14,977 bases of DNA, taken from positions 1-14,977 of the forward strand of contig JAEZKP010000100.1 in assembly GCA_023436145.1 (NCBI GenBank), written 5' to 3'. This DNA comes from Fibrobacterota bacterium. GTDB taxonomy: Bacteria > Fibrobacterota > Chitinivibrionia > Chitinivibrionales > Chitinispirillaceae. Both the position numbers and the translations under genes were made by a program. Of the stretch, positions 1 through 7,600 are shown piece by piece; within the stretch, counting starts at the first letter, position 1, and each line of letters begins with the position of its first letter. Under the pieces are notes generated by a model. The model saw only the letters and a list, made by a program, of their open reading frames with translations, was not told the origin of the DNA and did not search any database.

Positions 1-125
1 AAAGTTGATCTTAATCCGTTCAGTGCATGAAGTATACCCGAAGGCCAAATGAAGAGCCGTATGTGGGAAAGCTGCTCGTACGGTTCCGTGAGGGTTCGGG
101 CAGGTAACTGCCCGTTCTACTCGAC
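1..125 (+). mobile_element. Group II intron, 3' end (domains V and VI), truncated by window edge
   Basis: Bases 54-86 match bacterial group II intron domain V: GAGCCGTAT (54-62) pairs with GTACGGTTC (78-86), and the upper stem closes on a GAAA-type loop near 67-70. The start retains the AGC catalytic triad (55-57). Bases 87-125 form domain VI: GGGCAG (98-103) pairs with CTGCCC (108-113) around a GTAA loop, and the distal strand ends CTACTCGAC, where A119 is the likely bulged branch-point adenosine. The intron 3' boundary is therefore placed at C125, with the 3' exon starting at 126. Bases 1-53 would be the end of domain IV. Two short frames stay open from base 1 (stops at 28-30 and 50-52), so the tail of an intron-encoded reverse transcriptase could be there, but it is too short to recognise. 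Whether the intron is complete and active cannot be judged from this fragment. Confidence 0.85.
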
Positions 126-470
126 AAAAGAAGATAGAGGTCACTCTACTGTTTCGGATTTCGGATTTCGAATTCTATTTATACTCCTGTTCCTGTTTAG
201 AATTTGGGTTTTGTAATTTGGATTTTGTTTGGAATTTAAGATTTGTGATTTGGTGATTTCAGGTCTGAAATTTCAAATCTCAAGCTGTTTTTTCAGTAAT
301 CTTTGTTAAATTAACCGGACGCTAATGGTTTCATCCATCTCTTAAAAATCAGACGATGGCTGCTATTCTTCTATTAAAAAAGCATTGGTTTTAGGAATAA
401 ATTTTGATGTTGTATTCTAACCAAGAAAACCAGTTTCTACAGGTAGAATAATAGAATTTTTGAAATTACG
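126..470. other. AT-rich intergenic spacer with degenerate GATTT-type repeats
   Basis: No gene is visible in these 345 bases. About 150-275 is low-complexity sequence built from variants of GATTTCGGATTT and GGATTTTG. It contains an inverted repeat, ATTTCAG (256-262), GT, CTGAAAT (265-271), and the 12-mer TCTGAAATTTCA (264-275) that recurs after the antiporter at 2269-2280. One TTTTCAGT 8-mer (290-297) matches the array seen upstream of the macroglobulin gene. Bases 300-470 should hold the antiporter promoter and leader, but I found no convincing -35/-10 pair. The first bases are the 3' exon of the group II intron, in no recognisable gene. Confidence 0.6.
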
Positions 471-2189
471 ATGGAAAAAATGCCCGAAGCACTTGCTGAA
501 AACTATATCCTTCTATTTTTGCTTCAATTTTTTCTGCTTTTAGCCTTTTCCCGTTTAATGGCTTTATTGTTTAAGAAAATACGCCAGCCTACAGTCACCG
601 GAGATGTTCTGGTGGGTGTGATTTTAGGTCCAAGCATTCTGGGCCGGTTCTGGCCATCAGCATTCAAGTCGATATTCCCGGCAGATCCTTTACAGGTAAC
701 TATGCTGGATACGGTAGCCTGGATTGGAATATTTTTTCTGCTTTTAGTCACCGGGCTTGAGGTTAATCTTTCCAGTGTCTGGAAACACAGGGGAAAGGCC
801 ACCTGGATCGCTCTGTCTGATATTGTGGTTCCAATACTGTTTTCTGCGATGATACTTGTTTTTCTTCCCTCCCGTTATTTAGTTGACTCTGAGCGACGGT
901 TTCTTTTTGTGCTATTTATCAGTACCATTATGACTATTTCCGCGATGCCAGTTTCTATCCGGGTGATGCAGGATCTTAAGCTTCTGAGAACCGATCTGGG
1001 ATTTCTGACAATTTCTGCTTTGTCGATAAATGATATTGCAGGGTGGATAGTATTTACAATTATACTGGGGGTTTTCACACACGGGAGTCCTGATCTGCCA
1101 TTTGTACTGGTTCTGGTGATCTCTACTGCTCTTTTTCTGTATCTGGCCACGACTTTGGGAAAAAGAATGATCAGCAGGATTCTGTCGGTAATTCAAAGAA
1201 GGTCTATTGAAGCTTCCGGGCCTGCTCTTTCGGTCGTGCTATCCGCCGGTTTACTTTTCGGGGCGATTACCCAGCAGATTGGGATTCATGGCCTATTCGG
1301 CTTTTTTGTTGCAGGGCTGGTGGCTGGTGAATCTGCCGATCTACCTGAGAAGACCAGATTTACTATCGAACAATTTGTCAGTTCAGTATTTATCCCCATA
1401 TTTTTTGCCAATATCGGATTAAAAATCGATTTATTCAAAGCTTTTGATATTTTTCTGGTGGTTTTATTCACCATAATGGGAATTACAGCCCGTTTCCTGG
1501 GGGCTTATATCGGTGTAAAGTTAGCCAGAATTCCAAAGGCTCAGCACTGGCCGGTATCTGCTTTACATACTCCGGGTGGAGAAATGCATATAGTAGTTGG
1601 GACTCTTGCACTCAATTTGCAACTTATAAATGAAACGGTTTTTGTGGCGATCATAGTCTCGGCGATTCTTTCCACCTTGACATTAGGTCCTGCGCTTTCT
1701 TTTATGATAAAACGAATAGTTCCATCAAAAACGGTCCAGATCCCCAGTGAATCTGCGGTAGAGCTGGTGGTACCCACAAAACTGGAAGCGATTAAGAGCC
1801 TTAGCGAATCTGCAGCAGGAATAAGTGGAGCCAGTGCTGAGCAGATTTTCCAGCTGGCAAAAAACCGTGAAGAGGGGATGAGTACCGGGATGGAAAAAGG
1901 GATTGCGATTCCTCATGCCCGGATAGCGGATTTACAGAAATCAGCGGTGATTTTTGGCCGTTCAAAGGCGGGTATCGAATGGAATACTCCTGATGGGCTT
2001 CCTGCAAAACTGATCTTTCTTATAGTTACTCCCTACGATCAGGCCGATACGCAGCTACAGATCTACCGCCAGCTGGTGGCAGTTCTATTGAAAAAGGAGT
2101 ATCGCGAGTGTATATTGAGTGCCTCTACTCTTCAAAAAGCAACTGAATTCCTCAACGAAGGCCTGAGGCTTACCGCCATCGCAGGATGA
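471..2189 (+). CDS. Cation:proton antiporter (CPA2/Kef type) fused to a C-terminal PTS EIIA domain
   Basis: Inner-membrane monovalent cation/proton exchanger of 572 aa. Residues ~10-415 form about 12-13 hydrophobic segments of the Na+/H+ exchanger fold, with the family signature GDVLVGVILGPS (44-55) and an Asn187-Asp188 pair in the segment where the ion-binding ND/DD pair lies. After a linker (~416-430) comes a type-2 PTS EIIA domain (~431-565, EIIA-Ntr/fructose/mannitol fold). It carries GIAIPHAR, with His482 as the expected phospho-acceptor. The second histidine usual in EIIA domains (His120 in E. coli PtsN) aligns by eye with Gln528. There is no KTN/TrkA-N domain, the usual Kef regulator, so the EIIA domain probably takes the regulatory role. 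No PTS partner genes lie nearby. The start is uncertain: ATG 471 has no clear Shine-Dalgarno, while ATG 480 (Met4) follows a GGA at short spacing. The fold and fusion are certain; transported ion and phosphorylation are inferred. Confidence 0.93.
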   Translation: MEKMPEALAENYILLFLLQFFLLLAFSRLMALLFKKIRQPTVTGDVLVGVILGPSILGRFWPSAFKSIFPADPLQVTMLDTVAWIGIFFLLLVTGLEVNLSSVWKHRGKATWIALSDIVVPILFSAMILVFLPSRYLVDSERRFLFVLFISTIMTISAMPVSIRVMQDLKLLRTDLGFLTISALSINDIAGWIVFTIILGVFTHGSPDLPFVLVLVISTALFLYLATTLGKRMISRILSVIQRRSIEASGPALSVVLSAGLLFGAITQQIGIHGLFGFFVAGLVAGESADLPEKTRFTIEQFVSSVFIPIFFANIGLKIDLFKAFDIFLVVLFTIMGITARFLGAYIGVKLARIPKAQHWPVSALHTPGGEMHIVVGTLALNLQLINETVFVAIIVSAILSTLTLGPALSFMIKRIVPSKTVQIPSESAVELVVPTKLEAIKSLSESAAGISGASAEQIFQLAKNREEGMSTGMEKGIAIPHARIADLQKSAVIFGRSKAGIEWNTPDGLPAKLIFLIVTPYDQADTQLQIYRQLVAVLLKKEYRECILSASTLQKATEFLNEGLRLTAIAG

Positions 2190-2290
2190 TTTTGATATTA
2201 GATTTCGGATCTCAGATTTTAGATTTATAGAAAAAGAGAACACAGATGTGAGATTTTAGATTTGGAGATCTGAAATTTCAGAATGGCTGA
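2190..2290. repeat. Degenerate GATTT-type repeats with a perfect 14-bp palindrome
   Basis: Low-complexity sequence made of variants of AGATTTCGGATCTCAGATTTT, the same family as at 150-275, so the antiporter gene is bracketed by related repeats. It contains the perfect palindrome TCTGAAATTTCAGA (2269-2282), whose first 12 bases recur at 264-275. No poly-T tract follows the palindrome, so it is a poor intrinsic terminator. The function is unknown; it may be eroded repeat sequence or a binding site. Confidence 0.55.
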
Positions 2291-2298
2291 TTAACAAT

Positions 2299-2414
2299 GG
2301 TTTTTCCTCTTTGTCCCGTAGGGACAAAACAGGACCGGAATGCGTAATTGGTATGATTGATTTTGTTGCAATGTGTCCTATAAATATTTGATCCCTACGG
2401 GATCAGGAAAAAAC
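2299..2414. repeat. Paired-hairpin palindromic repeat (REP/BIME- or MITE-like)
   Basis: Two short hairpins face each other. The left is TTTGTCCC (2310-2317), loop GTA, GGGACAAA (2321-2328). The right is TGATCCC (2389-2395), loop TAC, GGGATCA (2399-2405). The arms are inverted copies of each other, and outside them GGTTTTTCCT (2299-2308) mirrors AGGAAAAAAC (2405-2414), giving imperfect terminal inverted repeats of about 25 bp around a ~65-bp AT-rich core. This layout fits a REP pair or a small non-autonomous element mobilised in trans. No transposase lies in the window. It sits between two co-oriented genes and could also influence transcript stability. Confidence 0.65.
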
Positions 2415-2593
2415 AAAAGAATTTGTAAAATACATGAAAATGTAAATGATAAAATGATGAAATTTGATATTTCCCCCGTCTGATGAAGGTTGATCAGATC
2501 CATCTTCCTGAATTATTTTCTGATTCTATCCTCGAATTTTTCAGCTTTATAAGAAAATACTTTACAGAAAAAATCATATCCGGAAAATTTATA

Positions 2594-3577
2594 ATGCCTA
2601 TAATAGAAAAATCCTCCTACAGGTCTCCTTTGGGGCTTAATAACCCTCATCTATTGACTGTTTTTCCTCAGGTGTTCCGTAAGCCGAAAGGCGTAAATTA
2701 TACCAGGGAAAGGATAGAAACTCCGGATAAGGATTTCATAGATCTGGACTGGTGTGCTAATGGAAATTCACGCTGTGTGATACTGGTTCATGGTCTGGAG
2801 GGACACAGCTACCGCTCCTATATGCTGGGAATGACAAAAGCATTCGGAAAGAAGGGATGGGATGCTGTTTCCATGAACCTGCGTGGATGCAGTGGTGAAC
2901 CAAACCGTATGTTAAGGTTTTATCATCATGGGGAAACCGGTGATCTTGATACGGTGATAAAGCATACAGTTAAAAAAGGTTATAAACGGATTGTGGTTGT
3001 TGGCTTCAGTCTGGGCGCTAACCAGATTGTAAAGTACCTGGGTGAAGATCCTCTCAGGGTACCGAAGCAGTTATTGTGCTCAGTGGCCATTTCTGCTCCC
3101 TGTGAACTGTGGTCATGTGCAGTAAAGATGGACTCCCGATCTTCAGAATTTTACCGTAAGCGTTTTCTGGGAATGCTGTTTAAAAAAATGGAGTTAAAGA
3201 AAAAACTTTTTCCTGACAAGATAGATCTGGAAGGTTACCGCAAAATAAAGACATTTAAGGAGTTTGATGACCGTTTCACTGCACCGATTCACGGATTCGA
3301 AAATGCTGAGGATTATTACAGAAAAAGCGGTTGTCTTCCGTATCTGGAAAAGGTAGAATCACCTGTACTGATAATTAATGCACTGGATGATCCATTTCTC
3401 ACTCCCGGTTGTTTTCCTTATGATATTGTGCGGAACAGCAGTTCGGTTTTTCTGGAAGTGCCTCAAACCGGAGGGCACATGGGGTTTGTGTCTTTTAACC
3501 GGGAAGGGGAGTACTGGCATGAAACCCGCGCACTCCAATTTACAGAGGAAATTGCCGGGTCAGGTGTTACTATTTGA
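2594..3577 (+). CDS. yheT: YheT-family alpha/beta hydrolase
   Basis: Predicted serine hydrolase/esterase of the YheT (UPF0017, AB-hydrolase-4) family, 327 aa from this start; the physiological substrate is not established. In this numbering the nucleophile elbow GFSLGAN has Ser139, the acid is in ALDDPF (Asp265 or 266), and the base is His295 in GGHMGF. Other family blocks are HGLEGHSYR after the first strands, RGCSGEPNRM, and EFDDRFTAPIHG. The elbow has Ala where many members have a second Gly (GFSLGGN). The frame is open upstream to an ATG at 2483, which would add 37 residues, but the segment starting MPIIEKSSY followed by NNPHLLTVFPQVFRK is the family's usual N-terminus and the ATG at 2594 follows a weak GGA site. 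I therefore place the start at 2594. The gene is convergent with ppiA; no operon partner is visible. Family assignment is very secure. Confidence 0.93.
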   Translation: MPIIEKSSYRSPLGLNNPHLLTVFPQVFRKPKGVNYTRERIETPDKDFIDLDWCANGNSRCVILVHGLEGHSYRSYMLGMTKAFGKKGWDAVSMNLRGCSGEPNRMLRFYHHGETGDLDTVIKHTVKKGYKRIVVVGFSLGANQIVKYLGEDPLRVPKQLLCSVAISAPCELWSCAVKMDSRSSEFYRKRFLGMLFKKMELKKKLFPDKIDLEGYRKIKTFKEFDDRFTAPIHGFENAEDYYRKSGCLPYLEKVESPVLIINALDDPFLTPGCFPYDIVRNSSSVFLEVPQTGGHMGFVSFNREGEYWHETRALQFTEEIAGSGVTI

Positions 3578-3588
3578 GAATCTGAATG

Positions 3589-3695
3589 TCCGTCATTCCT
3601 TCGCCTGCCCGCCGCACGCTACGGGAGGCGGGAAGGAAGGAAACCACATATGTTCAAGTCCCACCCGATTACCGCAGTAATGCGGTAATGACGGA
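3589..3695. repeat. Palindromic repeat element between convergent genes
   Basis: A 107-bp stretch bounded by perfect 9-bp inverted repeats, TCCGTCATT (3589-3597) and AATGACGGA (3687-3695). Inside are a GC-rich imperfect hairpin, CCCGCC (3608-3613) with GGCGGG (3627-3632), and a perfect hairpin, ATTACCGCA (3668-3676), loop GTAA, TGCGGTAAT (3681-3689). The CGTCATTCC...AATGACGG ends resemble widespread REP/MITE-type repeats. It lies in the 200-bp gap between the ends of the YheT-family gene and ppiA, so the hairpins may also attenuate transcripts from both sides, although no long T-tract follows them. Bases 3696-3777 hold nothing further beyond a weak CCTGGG/CCCAGG inverted pair. Confidence 0.6.
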
Positions 3696-3777
3696 AGTTT
3701 GGGTGAGATTCACAGAAATGACAGCCCCTGGGTTGAGAGGATCACATATGAACCTTCGTATTACTCCCGCCCCAGGT

Positions 3778-4380
3778 TTATTTTTTTGTTTCATCTACTG
3801 GATTAAGCAATTTTGTCGCAGTAATGACAACCGGTTCCACAGGAACATCGTTCATATCCCCATTTGAAGTGGTCTTCAAATTTTCAATGGCATCCACCAC
3901 TTCCATACCTTTAATAACTCTGCCAAATACACAGTAGCCCCATCCCGATTGTGATTGATTTTTGAAATCGAGAGCATCATTAGTTGCAGTATTAATGAAA
4001 AACTGAGCCATTGCAGAATGAGGGTCGGAAGTACGGGCCATGGCGATGGTGTATTTGCGATTGGAAAGGCGGTTATCGGCTTCATTACGAATTGGTTCCC
4101 GGGTCTTTTTTTTGTTAAAATCAGTTGTAAGACCTCCACCCTGAATCATGAAACCTTTAATGACCCGATGAAAAATTGTGTTTTCGTAGAATTTGGAATT
4201 CACATATTCCAGAAAGTTCTGTACTGTCTGGGGTGCTTTTTCCGGTCTGAGCTCTACGACAATTTCTCCTTTGGTGGTCATGATCGATACCTGGGGATGG
4301 TAAATGGCAGCCTGATCATCGGCCATAGTTATAGTGGCAAATAAGCTTAAAAGAAGTATAGTTGAACGCAGATTTTTCAT
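3778..4380 (-). CDS. ppiA: Periplasmic cyclophilin-type peptidyl-prolyl cis-trans isomerase (PpiA-like)
   Basis: Catalyses cis-trans isomerisation of Xaa-Pro bonds to help fold exported proteins. The protein is 200 aa with a Sec signal peptide at 1-20 (KNLR, hydrophobic core, cleavage after TMA). The cyclophilin fold fills ~28-192. Catalytic and pocket residues visible by analogy with human CypA are Arg72 in FHRVI, Phe77, Met78, Gln80 in GFMIQGGG, Gln126 and Phe128 in AQFFIN, and Leu137. The CypA Trp121 position is Ala136 and the His126 position is Tyr149, as expected for bacterial periplasmic cyclophilins that bind cyclosporin poorly. The segment IRNEADNRLSNRKYTIAMAR closely follows E. coli PpiA. 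The start is supported by AAAGGA (4386-4391) five bases upstream. The gene is divergent from the macroglobulin operon and convergent with the YheT-family gene. Confidence 0.95.
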   Translation of the reverse strand: MKNLRSTILLLSLFATITMADDQAAIYHPQVSIMTTKGEIVVELRPEKAPQTVQNFLEYVNSKFYENTIFHRVIKGFMIQGGGLTTDFNKKKTREPIRNEADNRLSNRKYTIAMARTSDPHSAMAQFFINTATNDALDFKNQSQSGWGYCVFGRVIKGMEVVDAIENLKTTSNGDMNDVPVEPVVITATKLLNPVDETKK

Positions 4381-4505
4381 GACGGTCCTTTCGAAATCTT
4401 ATAAACTGAGTTGGTTTGGCTTTTTTATAAAAATATAATGGCAGGAAATTGATGCAAAATTTTCTTTATTTAAAAAGCTACAATTTTATTACAAATTCAG
4501 GTGAT

Positions 4506-4618
4506 TTTTCAGTCTTGAACAGTTAAACTGAAAAGGGCTGTGTTCTTAATCAATGGTCCTGAAAGTAAGTATATTTCTTTTTCAGTGTTTTTTGAGCTTT
4601 ATCCAAGAAAACTGAAAA
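4506..4618. promoter_or_regulatory. Four-copy TTTTCAGT/ACTGAAAA array upstream of the macroglobulin-pbpC operon
   Basis: The 8-mer TTTTCAGT occurs at 4506-4513 and 4579-4586, and its reverse complement ACTGAAAA at 4527-4534 and 4611-4618, so the four copies alternate in orientation. Centre-to-centre distances are 21, 52 and 32 bp, all close to whole helical turns (about 2, 5 and 3 turns at 10.5 bp), which would place the sites on one DNA face. This suggests an operator for a dimeric regulator; alternatively the pairs could form RNA hairpins with 13- and 24-base loops. The array lies in the 279-bp gap between divergent ppiA and the macroglobulin start. No convincing sigma70 promoter was identified there. 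Regulatory function is inference. Confidence 0.4.
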
Positions 4619-4646
4619 TTATTCAATTAAGGAAAAAACGCAGTAA

Positions 4647-4652
4647 AAGGGA
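4647..4652 (+). promoter_or_regulatory. Ribosome binding site fixing the macroglobulin start
   Basis: AAGGGA lies seven bases before the ATG at 4660. The same reading frame is open back to a GTG at 4540, but that start would put 40 charged residues ahead of the lipoprotein signal peptide and run coding sequence through the 8-mer array. This site selects 4660. Confidence 0.75.
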
Positions 4653-4659
4653 AATTTCA

Positions 4660-7600
4660 ATGATTAAAAATGTTTTTTTATTGCTTATCACTTCTCTTAT
4701 AGCCTGTAACACTGAATTTGAGAAGAAAAAATCCACAGAGAGCGACCTCAGCACTCCTTTTATGGATCTTAATAAAACCGTTGTATCTCATCCACCGAAA
4801 ATAATATCCATTACAGCTCCTGTTGAACTGGCTTTTAATACCGAAGTTATCCCGCCGCATCAATCCGGCACAGTACTGGATAAATCTCCATTTACCTTTG
4901 AACCGCCTGTCAACGGAGAGGCCCGGTGGCTATCCCAGACTCTTATCCGGTTCACCCCTTCAGAGAATCTGAAACCGGGAATTACCTACAAAGGATTATT
5001 TAAGGGTAAAGTGGCTTTGGGGGATCAGAGAAATGTCAATGATTACGAGTTTACCTTTAAAACAGCAGAACAGGAAGTGATTTACTTTAATGCAGATTTT
5101 CTGCCCGATTCAGGTGTGAATATGGTCAGGCTGGTGGCTAATCTCACTTTTGCGCAACCATTTGACCTGTCCCGGTTAAAAAAAGATATAGTATGTAAAG
5201 GTGAAAAGAAGCGGCTGAATGTAACTGTTTCTCAAAGGGCGGATGACCCCCGGAAAGCGGATCTTTCTGTGGAACCGGTGATGCGTGGAGAAAAACCGGT
5301 GCGATTTACTTTCACCTTGCCCGGGACATACAGAGCTGAAAACAGAGAGTGGCAACAGGAGATCATTCTTCCGGAGGCACTTTCATTCAGGGTAATGGCA
5401 CACTCGGATCTTGGTGAGGTGCAGGGGAATAAAAGTGTTTATGGATTCCGTTTTTCTGATCCGGTGAAAAAAGGTATGGATCTTTCCGGTTACGTTTCCA
5501 TAGATCCACCCATCGATTATTCGGTTTCAACTGATGGTAAATATCTTAAGGTGCAGGCTGAATTTATTTATGGTAACCAATACAGGATACGGCTTTCAAA
5601 GGGACTTCCCAGTGCATTTGGTACAGTACTGAAAGAAGATTACGATGCATCTTTCTCATTCAGAAATCTCAAACCGGAAGTTAAATGGATTTCAAAGGGA
5701 ATATATCTTCCCTCGGACAATCAGTTCAGATTGCAGCTTAAATCCGTAAATGTTAAAGAGATAAATGTAAGTGTAACCGAAATTTACAGTAATAATCTGG
5801 GATTTTTCCTTCAGAATAATATTTTGCACGATAATAAAAATGTATCCGAGAATGAATATTATTATTATTCACCGTACAGTTTTGGAGACCTGGAACGGGT
5901 TGGTAAAGAGATCTATAACAGGCAGCTTAAAATCACCGATATAAAAAACAAGTGGATTAATACAGAATTTGATCTGACAGAGGTGTTTTCCGGAAGGAAA
6001 AACAGTGCTTTTGTAGTTACCTGCCGTTACAATGAATCGAACCTTTGCGGCAAATGCATCAATGATCGTAATGACTTTACCGGTGATGAGCTGTTTTACA
6101 ATGATGATAACTATTACAGTAATCCATGTCAGGAAGGTTATTATTACCGTCATGGTACGGTTTCCAAACTGCTGATTGCTTCGGATATTGCTCTTACACT
6201 TAAAACTGCTAAGGATGGGATTCATGTTTATGCAGTAAATGCGCTTAAAGCTCAGGGGGTTTCCGGGCTGCTGCTGGCTCTGTATTCTTACCAGAATCAG
6301 ATTCTGGAGCGGGTGAAGACAGATGATAATGGGCATGCTCTGTTTAAGAGTAAGGATGGGTATTATATTCGCGGTGAAGATAAGGGGAGTATGGCAGTCA
6401 TAAGGCTGGATCACCCCTCATGGGAGCTTTCCTCGTACGACATAGATGGTATCAATGAAGAGAAATCGGGATTGGATGCTTTTATGTATACAGACCGGGG
6501 TGTCCATAGACCCGGTGACACAATTTTTCTTTCAGCAATAATCCGTTCTGACAGAAAAATTCCTCCTGAGGATCAGATGGTCGATTTAAAGGTGAAAAAT
6601 CCCCTGGATCAGGTGGCTTTTGAGGAGAGGAAGAGATGTGGAAAAAATGGCCATTTGCTTTTTACGATTCCAACCGATATTCAGGCCCCTACAGGAAACT
6701 ACATCGCAGAGTTGAAAACCGGAGATGTCAATTTTACAAAAGTGCTCAAGGTGGAAACCGTTAAGCCAAACCGTCTCAAAGTCAATATTGGAATTGATGA
6801 TACGATAAGAAATCCGAAAGCAGCTGTGAGCGCAGAGATTGAATCCAGATATCTTTTCGGAACTCCGGCAGCCGGACTCAGGGCTGTTGTGAAGGCTGCA
6901 TATTCATCGCAAACTTTTACCATACCGGCGTTTAATGAATACACGTTCGGTAATCCTTTGAGGTCCTTTACCGAGAGAATGCAGGAGATTGACGATAGAA
7001 AATTAAATGATGAAGGAAAGCTGCAGATCAGCCATTACATCGAAAACATAAATAGTGTACCTGAATTATTGAATGCCCGTTATCAGGTAACGGTATATGA
7101 GAAAGGGGGAGGCTTTACAGCTCAGAGTAAAAACGTAATTGTGGTTCCTTATTCTGCATTCGTGGGAATAAAAAATGTTTTCCGGTATGGCAGTGCCGCT
7201 ACTGGTCAGGCTTACGAATTGCCGATTATACTGGTTAGTGATAAAGGACAAAATATTTCCGGTCGCAAGCTGAAGGTCCGCTGGTATGTAAATAAACGGT
7301 ACTGGTGGTATGATTATGATAATCGTGACAGGAAAGATTTCCGTACTGCCGAAAATACATACAAAATAGATGAATTTGAATTGATTACAAATGAAAAGCC
7401 GATTCTTCAGAAATTTGAGGTTGAGGATGTCGGGCAGCATTTTATTGAGGTAATCGATGAGAAGAGCGGGCATAGTGCCGGGCTGTTTTTCTGGGCATCT
7501 TCCTGGGGCGAAGAAGCATCTCCGGAGAAAGCACCACAAGTGCTGCTGTCTATAACTTCCGATAAAAATAAATACTACACCGGTGATAAGGCACAGTTTT

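Noticed and set aside
150..275. CRISPR-like regularity in the GATTT repeats
   Set aside because: The repeats are short, degenerate and not separated by unique spacers of constant length.
385..449. Possible sigma70 promoter for the antiporter (TTGGTT at 385; TAGAAT at 444)
   Set aside because: No pair of hexamers has acceptable spacing; the best -35 candidate is 22 bases from TATTCT and the TAGAAT has no matching -35.
3586..3867. Plus-strand open frame after the YheT-family gene
   Set aside because: It runs through the palindromic repeat element and into the 3' end of ppiA on the other strand; the protein is low-quality and Arg/Pro-rich from GC-rich repeats.
3955..4344. 129-codon plus-strand frame antisense to ppiA
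   Set aside because: It lies wholly inside the well-supported cyclophilin gene and resembles no family.
4430..4457. Minus-strand promoter for ppiA (TTGCAT, 16 bases, TATTTT)
   Set aside because: The match is only about half of each consensus hexamer in very AT-rich DNA, so it is not distinguishable from chance.
5869..6414. 181-codon minus-strand frame inside the macroglobulin gene
   Set aside because: It is an antisense shadow of a certain gene with no start signal or recognisable domain.
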